Source of the DNA: DATBAT01 sp036271375
GTDB lineage: Bacteria; Acidobacteriota; Terriglobia; Terriglobales; Acidobacteriaceae
DNA length: 20,319 nucleotides
Direction of reading: 5' to 3'
Assembly (NCBI GenBank): GCA_036271375.1
Contig: DATBAT010000063.1
Location: 1 to 20,319, forward strand
Part shown: positions 7,590 to 15,313 of the stretch, one piece after another
Position numbering within the stretch: the first letter of the stretch is position 1
How the letters are laid out: the number at the start of each line of letters is the position of its first letter
The notes under the pieces: generated by a model
What the model saw: the letters and a program-made list of their open reading frames with translations, nothing else
Database searches by the model: none
Told to the model about the DNA's origin: nothing
Translations under genes and position numbers: made by a program

Positions 7590-10500
7590 ATGCGAACCCT
7601 GGTAGCTATTCTGGCCCTGTTTTCTTGTTCTTTGCTGAGTGCTCAGGTCAAGCCGAGAATCAATTCTGCGGTCAAAGAGTCACAGGTCACGACACTTCGT
7701 TTCAATACTCATCCCTTGGCGCGTGCCGAATTCGACGTGGGCGCGTCCCAGGCAGACCAGCCTTTACAACGCATGCTGCTGGTGTTGAAAGCCAGCGCGG
7801 AACAAGAGCACGCGCTCACCGGACTGCTCGATCAACTGCAAGACAAGTCCTCCATCAGTTACCACCAGTGGATGACGCCTGATCAATTCGGCCAACAATT
7901 TGGCGCAGCCGACTCCGACATCCAGGCTGTAACGACGTGGCTGACTACTCACGGATTCCAGGTCGCGCAAGTTTCAAAAGGCAAAACTGTAATTGAATTC
8001 TCCGGTACCGCCGGGCAAGTTCAATCGGCATTCCACACCTCGATCCATAAATACGTGGTCAATGGCGAGGAGCATTGGGCGAACTCGTCCGATCCGCAGA
8101 TTCCCACGGCGCTGGCTCCGGTCGTCTCCGGCGTGGCCACGCTGCACAATTTCTTCAAGAAGCCGCTGCTGCACATGTCGCCGGAGCCGATGACCATCAC
8201 GCGCGCTCCTTTCGCGGTAACGGACACCAGTTTTTCGGCCACCGATCATGCGCTATCGCCAGGAGACTACGCCACCATCTACAACATCAAGCCGCTGTAT
8301 CAAGCGGCAATCAATGGAACGGGCAGTTCCATCGCCGTAGTGGCGCGCACCGAAATTGATTTCAACGATGTCTATGAATTCCAGTCAATCTTCGGAATCA
8401 ATAATCCAGTACAGGTTGTGTTTAACGGACCGTCCCCGGGAAGATTGGGCGAAGGAGAAGAAGGCGAAGCTGTGCTCGATACCACCTGGTCGAGTTCGCT
8501 CGCCACCGGTGCCGCGGTCACCGTGGTCATCTCGGCCGGCACCGACACCACCGACGGCGTCGACCTCTCCGAGCTTTACATCATCGATCACAATCTCGCC
8601 GATGTCATGACCGAGAGTTTTGGCAGCTGCGAAGCGTTCTATACCCAGGCCGACGCCGATCTCACCTCCAACCTGGCCAGACAAGCCGCGGCGCAAGGAA
8701 TCACCTATATGGTTTCTACTGGCGATAATGGCGCTTCGGGATGCGATAACCCTAACGCCGCCGCGGCCACCCATCCCATTTCGGTGAATATCCTGGCGTC
8801 GACTCCGTATACCGTCGCTGTAGGCGGGACTATGTTTAACGAACACGGTCAGGACGCGACCTACTGGGGGCCTCCGCCGATGAGTGTCGACCCCACCGCC
8901 AAGTCCTATATTCCGGAGAATGCATGGAACGAGAGTTGTTCGACGGCGCAATGCGGCGCCAGCAAAGCAAACTTGTGGACTGGAAGTGGCGGCGTCAGCC
9001 AGTTTTTCGCCAAACCCTCGTGGCAGGCCGGAGTAGCCGGAATACCTGCGGACGGCAAGCGCGACATTCCTGACGTCTCTCTAACCGCAGCCGGACACGA
9101 TCCTTATTTGGTCTGCTTTGAAGGTTCTTGCGCGGACAACCAGATCTATGGATTTTCAGGGACGTCCGCCGCAGCGCCATCGTTCGCGGGAATCATGGCG
9201 CTAGTCGATCAAAAGATGGGCGGCAGGCAGGGCCAGGCGAATTACATCCTCTACCGCCTTGCCGCGAAAGAAACGTTTTCGCAATGTAACGGATCGAAAA
9301 CCACCGGCGCGCCCGCAGCCGCTTGCGTATTTAACGACGTCACCGTGGGAAACATCGCGGTGCCGGGACAATCCGGCTACGGAACCGCTTCGGGAAAATA
9401 TCAGACCACCGTGGGCTACGATCTGGCCACAGGTTTAGGTTCGGTAAACGCAAACAACTTAGCGACGCAGTGGAGCAGCGTGAGTTTCAATGCCACCACC
9501 ACGGCGCTGACGCTGTCTCCAACAACCGTGGTTCACGGCAATCCGGTGACCGTCAACGTGGCAGTTGCCCATACCGGCGGAACTGGCAGTCCGACGGGCA
9601 CCGCGGTTCTGCAAGGTTCCGGCGCTACCACCGAGATCGATCAGTTGAGTGTCAGCGCCGGGGCTGCGACCGGCTCTACCAGCCTTTTGCCCGGAGGCAC
9701 CTACGACGTCATCGCGCACTACTCCGGCGACGGAACTTTCGGATCTAGCGATTCCGCGGCAACCAGCGTCACCGTCACGCCGGAAGCGAGTGCCACTACG
9801 CTCTCGCTGATCACCGTGTCCTCCGACAACCATATCGTGCCATTTACTGGCGGGCCATTCGGAAGTTTTGTCTATCCGCGTGCCGACGTCAGCGGACATT
9901 CCGGCCACGGGATCCCCACCGGGGCTGTCGACTTTCTGGATGCCGGCAATATAGTTCTGAGCCTCCCGCTCAACAGTGAGGGGAACACTGCTCCTCCCAA
10001 TGGTTCGGAAGACATTCCTCCGGGAGTGCACACCTACACCGCAAACTACAGCGGCGATGCCAGCTTCAATCCCAGCGTCTCGCCCAACGTGAACTTCACT
10101 ATCACCCTGGCCGCAACTTCCACCGCATTGACTGTGGACAAAACCAGCGTCGGCCACAATTCCGCCGTGACTCTTACCGCGAAGATTGTCACAAACAGCC
10201 TGGCCTCAAGCGGTCCGCAGGGTGCCGTGACGTTTTTCGCGGGTAGCGCGAACATTGGAACCGGCTGGCCCCTCGTGGACAGAGATCCAAAGACGGGATG
10301 GGTGTTCAGTACCGCCGTATTCGGAACCACCACGCTCCCGCCAGGCGATAGTCAAATTACCGCGGCGTTCACCGGCGACACCAACTACAGCACCTCGACT
10401 TCCAGCGGGGTGAAGGTAAGCGTACTGCCTGAATTTGCTGTGGCTACTGACAAACTAACCGTGACGGCCGCGCGCGGGAAGATCGCTGTGGTTGCGTTGT

Positions 10501-10958
10501 CCATAACCGGGGAGCCTGGATACAACGGAACGGTCGCATTCACCTCGGCGAATTGTACCGGGCTTCCTCTGGAAACTACTTGCAGCTTCAGCCCAGCCTC
10601 GGTCACCGGTAGCGGCTCAACCACCGTGACCATCACCACTACCGCGCCGAAAACGGCAACCTTGTTGCCCGCCGGACGAACCACCTTCTACGCGCTGTGG
10701 ATAGCGAGCAGCGGATTGCTCGCCGGCCTCTTCCTGCTGCCAGGAGCAAGCAAACGCCGACGCCATACTTTGCTGGCGACGGTGGTTCTGGCTTTCCTGG
10801 TGGGAGGCACAAGCTGCGGAGGCGGTGGCGAGCCGAGCGGCGGTGGTGGCGGAGGTCATACCGACCCCGGCACTCCGGTAGGAAATTACACCATCGACGT
10901 AACCGCGAAGGCCGGCGTGCTGACTCACGACGCTACTTTCGCCCTGACGGTGCAATAA
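7590..10958 (+). CDS. Secreted S53 (sedolisin/kumamolisin-like) peptidase with Ig-like repeats
   Basis: This encodes 1122 residues from the ATG at 7590, which has GGGAG six bases upstream and begins with the signal peptide MRTLVAILALFSCSLLSAQ; an in-frame start at 7530 lies before this. A pro-kumamolisin activation domain covers about 30-195 (YHQWMTPDQFGQQFG near 91). The catalytic Glu and Asp are in EAVLD (E293, D297), the oxyanion Asp is in STGDNG (D379), and the nucleophile is in SGTSAAAP (S526). The calcium site fits FNDVTVG (D583) and GYDLATGLGS (D611). Residues 630-1030 contain Ig-like beta repeats with GTVTFxxG/YSGDxxF-type motifs. The tail has a hydrophobic segment (about 1034-1050), a KRRR cluster, a second hydrophobic segment (about 1060-1074), CGGGG, a Gly-rich linker and one more Ig-like stretch. 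It should be an acid-active endopeptidase exported and perhaps retained at the membrane. No operon partner is apparent. Confidence 0.95.
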   Translation: MRTLVAILALFSCSLLSAQVKPRINSAVKESQVTTLRFNTHPLARAEFDVGASQADQPLQRMLLVLKASAEQEHALTGLLDQLQDKSSISYHQWMTPDQFGQQFGAADSDIQAVTTWLTTHGFQVAQVSKGKTVIEFSGTAGQVQSAFHTSIHKYVVNGEEHWANSSDPQIPTALAPVVSGVATLHNFFKKPLLHMSPEPMTITRAPFAVTDTSFSATDHALSPGDYATIYNIKPLYQAAINGTGSSIAVVARTEIDFNDVYEFQSIFGINNPVQVVFNGPSPGRLGEGEEGEAVLDTTWSSSLATGAAVTVVISAGTDTTDGVDLSELYIIDHNLADVMTESFGSCEAFYTQADADLTSNLARQAAAQGITYMVSTGDNGASGCDNPNAAAATHPISVNILASTPYTVAVGGTMFNEHGQDATYWGPPPMSVDPTAKSYIPENAWNESCSTAQCGASKANLWTGSGGVSQFFAKPSWQAGVAGIPADGKRDIPDVSLTAAGHDPYLVCFEGSCADNQIYGFSGTSAAAPSFAGIMALVDQKMGGRQGQANYILYRLAAKETFSQCNGSKTTGAPAAACVFNDVTVGNIAVPGQSGYGTASGKYQTTVGYDLATGLGSVNANNLATQWSSVSFNATTTALTLSPTTVVHGNPVTVNVAVAHTGGTGSPTGTAVLQGSGATTEIDQLSVSAGAATGSTSLLPGGTYDVIAHYSGDGTFGSSDSAATSVTVTPEASATTLSLITVSSDNHIVPFTGGPFGSFVYPRADVSGHSGHGIPTGAVDFLDAGNIVLSLPLNSEGNTAPPNGSEDIPPGVHTYTANYSGDASFNPSVSPNVNFTITLAATSTALTVDKTSVGHNSAVTLTAKIVTNSLASSGPQGAVTFFAGSANIGTGWPLVDRDPKTGWVFSTAVFGTTTLPPGDSQITAAFTGDTNYSTSTSSGVKVSVLPEFAVATDKLTVTAARGKIAVVALSITGEPGYNGTVAFTSANCTGLPLETTCSFSPASVTGSGSTTVTITTTAPKTATLLPAGRTTFYALWIASSGLLAGLFLLPGASKRRRHTLLATVVLAFLVGGTSCGGGGEPSGGGGGGHTDPGTPVGNYTIDVTAKAGVLTHDATFALTVQ

Positions 10959-11004
10959 GTAGCTGAGCGACCTTCATCTTTGGAGGGACCGAAGCAAAGA
11001 GAAG

Positions 11005-11031
11005 ACGCCGCACGATAAGGCCGCGCGGCGT
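11005..11031 (-). terminator. Possible terminator between convergent genes
   Basis: ACGCCGC (11005-11011) and GCGGCGT (11025-11031) can form a 7-bp stem around a 13-nt loop. On the minus strand the stem is followed by TCTTCTCTTTG, a pyrimidine/T-rich stretch, 17 nt past the kinase stop. It is a plausible but not strong intrinsic terminator for the kinase gene. Confidence 0.35.
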
Positions 11032-11047
11032 TCAACGGTACGAAAAA

Positions 11048-12799
11048 TTACCGGCCCAGGAAATGCTCCAGCGCTTCCGCATCTGCCTGCGCGAGGCTTG
11101 AGTATTTCTTGGCGCGTTCCACGTCACCGTGTTCGACCGCTTCCTGCGCCTTAGCGAGATTGTTTTTCAGGCTCGCCTGCTTCGCCACCATGTCTCCGCG
11201 TAGTCCGTAGCCCGCGGCGGATTGTTGCTGTTGTAGGCGATCTAATCCGGAGTTGACCGCCGCCGCCCGAGTCGAAAGCTGATCGACTTCATGTTCGACC
11301 TCGTCCAATTCTGCCGCGTTCTTTGCTGCGGGGATCGATGCCGTTTCCGCAGGTTGAGCATCAGCAGGCGATGACATATTCATTTCCTGGCTGGCCCCAG
11401 CATGATTTTTCGCACTGAGCTTCGGCTTGGCTGGAACTTTTGGCTGAAGGTCATGAACGGTTTGAGCGGCCTGCTTCGGGGCGGAGTCCGGTGTTATTGC
11501 CGGTGGTTGCGGCGTAGCTTGTGCCGGTGTGGTCGCTGCCATTCCCGTGGGTTGTGCCGCGGAGCTATCCGGAGTCGCGGCAGGTTGCGCTTCGGTTTGC
11601 GGCGCAGCAGCGGGTTGCGAGGCAGGCTGGTCGTTCGGAGCCGGCGTCTCGACTGGCGTGCTCGGAGGCGGGCTCATCATCTCTGTATTCTTCGCCTCGG
11701 TTTTGCTGTGCCTAGGAACATAAATGCCCGCGGCCACGAGGACGACCAAAACCACCAAGGCCCCTAAAGTCATGTAAAGTCCACGATGGCCCGCCGCTTG
11801 CGGAGGCGGCATCAGAACCGTGGGATTCGCGGCGGGGCTTGGAGCCGGAATCGGAGCAGGAGTTGGAATCGGAGTTGCCACAGGACCAGGCGCAGCCACC
11901 TTGGGCGAAGCCAGTGTAGGCGCGGTGACGTCGGGATCGGCGACCGGGGTCGCGACCACCGGAACTGTCGAGACAGTCGCTCCGCCATGCACGCTGCTTA
12001 ATGCATTGCGGAATGCGTCGGCTGTCTGGAAGCGTTGCGCCGGGTCTTTAGAAATCGCGATCAGAATGATTTCGTTCAGTGTTGAAGGGAGACCGGGCTG
12101 CAACTCGATGGGCGCTTTGGGCTTGTCGTTCACGTGCGCCGTCATGATCGAGTAATCGCTCTCTGCCTGGAACGGCTTGCGTCCGGTCACCAGCTCGTAG
12201 AGAGACACTCCTACCGAATACAGGTCTGAGCGGTTATCGGTAGACTCGCCCTTCACCTGCTCGGGGGACATATAGTTCAGCGATCCAAGCGTCGTGCCGG
12301 TCATGGTCAGCGAGCGTTCTTCGCCGGAGCGCGCAATGCCAAAATCCATCAGCTTCACCACGCCTTGCGGCGTCAGCATCATGTTCACCGGCTTGATGTC
12401 GCGATGAATCACATGCTGCTGGTGGGCATAGCTCAGGGCGTTGAGCACCTGGTCGATGTAATTAACGGCGTCCGGTACCGGGATCGGGCCCTTGTCAAGG
12501 CGGTCGGCCAGTGTGGTGCCCTCGACGTACTCCATGATCATGACAAGCTGATTGTCGACCACCTGCGCGGTGCGGAGCTGGGCGATATTGGGGTGGTTCA
12601 GGCTGGCGAGAACTTTGATCTCACGCTGAAAGCGCGCCGCCAATTCCTGGCGCCCCACCAAGTCCGGCAACAGAACCTTCATCGCCTCAATGCGATCGGT
12701 GATTACATTGCGCACGCGGTAGACTCTCCCCATACCGCCGCTGCCCAACTCGTTCAAAATCTGGTAGTCGCCGAATTGCTTGTTCGATTCTTCGCTCAT
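11048..12799 (-). CDS. Transmembrane serine/threonine protein kinase (PknB/Hanks type)
   Basis: This encodes 583 residues. The ATG at 12797-12799 has AGGGAG five bases upstream; a GTG one codon earlier is too close. Residues 9-270 form a eukaryotic-like kinase domain: glycine loop LGSGGMGRVY (18-27), ATP-binding Lys in AMKVL (K41), catalytic loop HRDIKPVN (D134, N139), DFG (D152-G154), and NYMSPEQ as the APE equivalent. All catalytic residues are present. A long Pro/Ala-rich linker (275-335) leads to a transmembrane helix at about 340-361, and then a second Pro/Ala/Gln-rich stretch. The C-terminal 95 residues look alpha-helical, probably a coiled coil (ELDEVEHEVDQLSTRAAAV onward). There are no PASTA or TPR sensor repeats. 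It lies 53 nt downstream of the single-pass coiled-coil gene on the same strand, which may encode a partner. Substrates are unknown. Confidence 0.94.
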   Translation of the reverse strand: MSEESNKQFGDYQILNELGSGGMGRVYRVRNVITDRIEAMKVLLPDLVGRQELAARFQREIKVLASLNHPNIAQLRTAQVVDNQLVMIMEYVEGTTLADRLDKGPIPVPDAVNYIDQVLNALSYAHQQHVIHRDIKPVNMMLTPQGVVKLMDFGIARSGEERSLTMTGTTLGSLNYMSPEQVKGESTDNRSDLYSVGVSLYELVTGRKPFQAESDYSIMTAHVNDKPKAPIELQPGLPSTLNEIILIAISKDPAQRFQTADAFRNALSSVHGGATVSTVPVVATPVADPDVTAPTLASPKVAAPGPVATPIPTPAPIPAPSPAANPTVLMPPPQAAGHRGLYMTLGALVVLVVLVAAGIYVPRHSKTEAKNTEMMSPPPSTPVETPAPNDQPASQPAAAPQTEAQPAATPDSSAAQPTGMAATTPAQATPQPPAITPDSAPKQAAQTVHDLQPKVPAKPKLSAKNHAGASQEMNMSSPADAQPAETASIPAAKNAAELDEVEHEVDQLSTRAAAVNSGLDRLQQQQSAAGYGLRGDMVAKQASLKNNLAKAQEAVEHGDVERAKKYSSLAQADAEALEHFLGR

Positions 12800-12852
12800 C
12801 ACTGCTCCCTATTTGGACCGCGGGCCATTATCCTCCGGCTACTTCCCGAGGG

Positions 12853-13455
12853 TCAAGAAGCCTGACTGGATGCGGAGTCCCAGCGGGCCCGCGCTACATT
12901 CAGCTTGTACTTGGCGATGCTTAGGCTCTTCGTGGCTTTTTCCTGCACGTCCTTCCACCCGGCGGGATGGTCCGCCTGCCGCGCCCGCAAAATCCGCAGA
13001 TTATTTTCGGCTTCTACGATGTAAAGGGCGGCCGCTCCCATATTCTCCGCGACAATTTCGTCGAGCGCATTAGCGCGATGGGTGGCGAGGCTGAAGTCAT
13101 CGGACAAGATTTTAATCGCGTCGGGAATTTGCGGATAGGAGTCACCGCCGATGCGCTTCATCCAGTCGTCAATGGCGTGGATGGCGATCTTTAATTGCAG
13201 GGTGACAGTGGCGAGGTCGGCCTTGTGCTGCTGCGCGATCTGATTGCGGAGGATGGAAAGACTTTCTTCGGCAAGGGATGCCTGGCGGTTGGAGGCATCG
13301 ACCTGCTCTTTGCTGGCGTCGGCCTGCCTCTTGGCATGCCATGCGTAATAGATATTGATTGCGGTCAATATCACGACCAGCAGCAAATTGGCGATGGCGG
13401 TATACGCCGTCACCTCGTTGACGCTCAGTCCAAATACTCGATCTGAATCTGTCAT
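12853..13455 (-). CDS. Hypothetical single-pass membrane protein with coiled coil
   Basis: This encodes 200 residues; I recognise no family. A transmembrane helix covers about 18-40 (TAIANLLLVVILTAINIYYA). It is followed by a Lys/Gln/Glu-rich coiled-coil region (about 43-80, KRQADASKEQVDASNRQ). A helical domain then has DDWMKRIGGD, DEIVAENMGAAALYIVEAE and a final KATKSLSIAKYKLNVARARW segment. The N-terminus is probably outside or very short, and the helical domain is probably in the cytoplasm by the positive-inside rule. No ribosome-binding site precedes the ATG, because the region just upstream is a hairpin with a T-run (13456-13489). It lies between the FKBP and kinase genes on the same strand. 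A role linked to the kinase is possible only by position. Confidence 0.75.
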   Translation of the reverse strand: MTDSDRVFGLSVNEVTAYTAIANLLLVVILTAINIYYAWHAKRQADASKEQVDASNRQASLAEESLSILRNQIAQQHKADLATVTLQLKIAIHAIDDWMKRIGGDSYPQIPDAIKILSDDFSLATHRANALDEIVAENMGAAALYIVEAENNLRILRARQADHPAGWKDVQEKATKSLSIAKYKLNVARARWDSASSQAS

Positions 13456-13489
13456 GAAAAATTGTGGGGACGGGGTGTGCCCCCGTCCC
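13456..13489 (-). terminator. Hairpin plus T-run downstream of the FKBP gene
   Basis: On the minus strand, GGGACGGGG (from 13489) pairs with CCCCGTCCC (ending 13467) around a 5-nt loop, followed by CACAATTTTT. The stem is perfect over nine G/C-rich pairs. It lies ten nt after the FKBP stop codon and touches the ATG of the next gene. It looks like an intrinsic terminator and could separate the FKBP gene from the two genes downstream. Confidence 0.6.
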
Positions 13490-13499
13490 TTAGGACCAC

Positions 13500-14333
13500 T
13501 TACTTCTTTTCCGGAGTGGGGTCTTTGCTCTTGTCCTGAATCGACATCAGCTCGACTTCAAAGATCAGGGTCGCGCCGGGAGTGATGTCCGCGCCCGCAC
13601 CGCGATCGCCGTAAGCGAGATCGGGCGGAACCACCAGCTGCCACTTCGAGCCAACCGGCATTAACTGGAGAGCTTCGGTCCAACCTTTAATCACGCCATT
13701 GACCGGGAAGGTCGCCGGCTGGCCGCGTTTGTAAGAGCTATCGAACTCTTTGCCGTTGATCAGCGTTCCGCGGTAGTTGCAAACCACCGAGTCGGTCGCA
13801 GTCGGCTTGGGGCCGGTTCCGGCCGTCAAGATCTTGTATTGCAATCCGCTGGGCAGGGTGGTCACGCCCTCTTTGGCTTTGTTGGCGGCGAGAAATGCAT
13901 CGCCTTCCTTCTTATTGGTTGCTCCGGCGGCCTGTCTGCTGTCTTCCATTTTCTTCCTCATCTCCGTCTGCACCGCCATGATTGCGGCGCGCGCTTCGTC
14001 ATCGGTCATTTGGGTTTTGCCGGCGAGGGCATCACGCAATCCGCGCGCGAGAATTGCCGGATCGACTTCCACTGACTGCTTCTTCATGCTGGTCCCCAGG
14101 TTCATGCCCAGAGCGTAACTGAACTTGTCTTTGCCGGTTTTTAAGGCGACCGGAGGTGCGCCGCCGGGTCTGGCAGTCGTACCTGGCTTTCTTGCCGTGG
14201 AAGTCTTGGCTGCCGTCGAAGGTGCCACTTTGGGTTTCGCTGGCGGAGTCGCGGCCGGTGTCTGGGCCTGCGCGCTTGCCAGCATTAAGGCTACCGCCAA
14301 CATGGTGGTTGTAAGTGTTTGAGATTTTTGCAT
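13500..14333 (-). CDS. FKBP-type peptidyl-prolyl cis-trans isomerase, periplasmic (Mip/FkpA type)
   Basis: This encodes 277 residues. A signal peptide spans 1-23 (TTTMLAVALMLASAQAQ), followed by an Ala/Pro/Thr/Lys-rich linker (24-65). Residues 66-150 match the helical FKBP N-terminal dimerisation domain (KDKFSYALGMNLGTSMKKQ, then DDEARAAIMAVQTEMRKKM). Residues 160-267 are the FKBP catalytic domain with LPSGLQYKIL, VVCNYRGTLINGKEFDSSY, VIKGWTEALQLMPVGSKW, LAYGDRGAG and a final LIFEVELMSI. The active-site aromatic and polar residues (Y187, F197-D198, V214-I215, W218, Y241) are in place. It catalyses proline isomerisation and acts as a chaperone for exported proteins. The ATG at 14333 has only a weak ribosome-binding site. 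A sigma-70-like promoter lies about 120 nt upstream, and a hairpin terminator follows the stop. Confidence 0.94.
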   Translation of the reverse strand: MQKSQTLTTTMLAVALMLASAQAQTPAATPPAKPKVAPSTAAKTSTARKPGTTARPGGAPPVALKTGKDKFSYALGMNLGTSMKKQSVEVDPAILARGLRDALAGKTQMTDDEARAAIMAVQTEMRKKMEDSRQAAGATNKKEGDAFLAANKAKEGVTTLPSGLQYKILTAGTGPKPTATDSVVCNYRGTLINGKEFDSSYKRGQPATFPVNGVIKGWTEALQLMPVGSKWQLVVPPDLAYGDRGAGADITPGATLIFEVELMSIQDKSKDPTPEKK

Positions 14334-14448
14334 GAGCCATTGTCACATTGCCTGAAACAACCGGCAAATCCCAGATGAACGGGGGGGGAATGCAAATACT
14401 GCCCGCTTTTCCACAGATAACTCCCAAAACTGCCCTGTGAATCGCGGA

Positions 14449-14476
14449 AATCTACCTAATTGAACGCCTAGGTCAA
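14449..14476 (-). promoter_or_regulatory. Sigma-70-like promoter for the FKBP gene
   Basis: On the minus strand, TTGACC (14476-14471) and TAGATT (14454-14449) are separated by 16 bases. The match is 5/6 and 4/6 to the housekeeping consensus. It would give a leader of about 110 nt, which includes a run of eight C residues. Confidence 0.5.
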
Positions 14477-14498
14477 TGATTCTAAAGGAACACTGCGG

Positions 14499-14514
14499 TG
14501 GCACCTTTCTTGCA
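14499..14514 (+). promoter_or_regulatory. Sigma-54 (RpoN) promoter, -24/-12
   Basis: TGGCAC (14499-14504), five bases CTTTC, and TTGCA (14510-14514) match the sigma-54 core TGGCAC-N5-TTGCA at every fixed position, with GG and GC ten bases apart. Transcription would begin near 14525. That leaves room for a leader with GGAG at 14537-14540 and the GTG start at 14552 of the lipoprotein gene. A sigma-54 activator gene lies about 2 kb downstream. Confidence 0.75.
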
Positions 14515-14551
14515 ACTTGTCCGGATACCAGCGGAACAGGAGTATCTGGGC

Positions 14552-15202
14552 GTGAAGTTCAGCACCCAAAAGCAAGTAGCAGTCGCGATCACTTTGGCGT
14601 TGTCAGGACTGACAGTTGGATGTGCTCAGCGTCCCGAGTTCGCCGCTGGTCAGTCTAGTTTTCAAGACCGCTCTCTCCCTTTTCACGCGGATGGCGTGGC
14701 CAAAAAACGCTCGGTCAATCTTGCACCACTGCTTGCCGAAGTAGCCTCTGGGACCCCCATCCAGGTTCGTCTTGAAAGCTCACTTTCCAGCGCTCACGCA
14801 ATGGCTGGAGACTCCTTTCAAGCCGTGCTCGACGAACCACTGATTTGGAAGGGACAGACCATCGCTCCGAAAGGATCGCTGCTGCGCGGTAAGGTCTTGG
14901 AAGCAAAGCCCTCGGAGCCCTCGCGCGAGGCAGGTTATTTGCGTTTAGCGCTCACCTCAATATCAATCGAGAGCAAAGTTTGGCCGCTGCAAACCTCAAG
15001 CGTTTTTGTGAAGGGTGCAACCTACGAACGTGAGGCCACAATTCTCCCCGTTCAACTCGCGTCCTCGTCTAAAAATTTGGTTCCCGCCGTGACCATTCAG
15101 CCCCAACATATTCAAGTTCGCGACGACGCCGGGATCTCTGCCACCCGGCTCTTGACTTTTCATCTGAGTCAGCCAGTCACAGTCGCCCACGGCGGTCAGT
15201 AG
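14552..15202 (+). CDS. Putative lipoprotein of unknown function, sigma-54-driven
   Basis: This encodes 216 residues from the GTG at 14552, which has GGAG nine bases upstream. A longer frame from GTG at 14498 exists, but that start overlaps the sigma-54 promoter and would bury the signal peptide. From 14552 the protein opens with MKFSTQKQVAVAITLALSGL, then TVGC at 21-24. This is a lipoprotein signal with a slightly unusual lipobox (T at -3), so lipidation at C24 is probable, not certain. The mature part has GTPIQVRLESSLSSAHAMAGDSF and WKGQTIAPKGSLLRGKVLEA. That pattern (soluble beta-fold, 'pGs.l.G.v') is shared with small envelope proteins distantly reminiscent of the TrbI/VirB10 C-terminal fold; this similarity is weak. 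Its position directly before a two-component system suggests it belongs to that regulon. Confidence 0.82.
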   Translation: MKFSTQKQVAVAITLALSGLTVGCAQRPEFAAGQSSFQDRSLPFHADGVAKKRSVNLAPLLAEVASGTPIQVRLESSLSSAHAMAGDSFQAVLDEPLIWKGQTIAPKGSLLRGKVLEAKPSEPSREAGYLRLALTSISIESKVWPLQTSSVFVKGATYEREATILPVQLASSSKNLVPAVTIQPQHIQVRDDAGISATRLLTFHLSQPVTVAHGGQ

Positions 15203-15249
15203 CTCGTCGCGATTCCCACTTTAGATCGCTTTTCTTGATCTCCCGTTTT

Positions 15250-15285
15250 AGGTCACTCGTCACAGAATTCTGTGACGAATGACCT
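15250..15285. promoter_or_regulatory. 36-bp near-perfect palindrome (putative operator)
   Basis: The 18-bp arms AGGTCAcTCGTCACAGAA (15250-15267) and its complement (15268-15285) match at 17 of 18 positions with no spacer. It lies about 150 nt upstream of the histidine kinase start, and its last base is the first base of the predicted -35 box. This length and symmetry suit the binding site of a dimeric or tetrameric regulator. Confidence 0.6.
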
Positions 15286-15313
15286 TAGCATCGGGAAGAC
15301 TTCCGCCTACACT
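15285..15313 (+). promoter_or_regulatory. Sigma-70-like promoter of the two-component operon
   Basis: TTAGCA (15285-15290) and TACACT (15308-15313) are separated by exactly 17 bases; each box matches 4/6 of the consensus. The 8-bp inverted repeat TCGGGAAG (15291-15298) and CTTCCCGA (15312-15319) overlaps the spacer and the -10 box. The kinase start at 15436 lies about 115 nt downstream. Confidence 0.4.

Noticed and set aside
8385..8951. 188-codon antisense frame inside the S53 peptidase
   Set aside because: The plus frame holds the catalytic residues, so this is a GC-rich shadow frame.
14407..14415. DnaA-box-like TTTTCCACA
   Set aside because: A single 9-mer match, no cluster, no dnaA/dnaN or AT-rich unwinding region nearby.
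14498..14551. N-terminal extension of the lipoprotein from GTG 14498
   Set aside because: It overlaps the sigma-54 -24/-12 boxes, so it would lie upstream of the transcript start, and it would bury the signal peptide.
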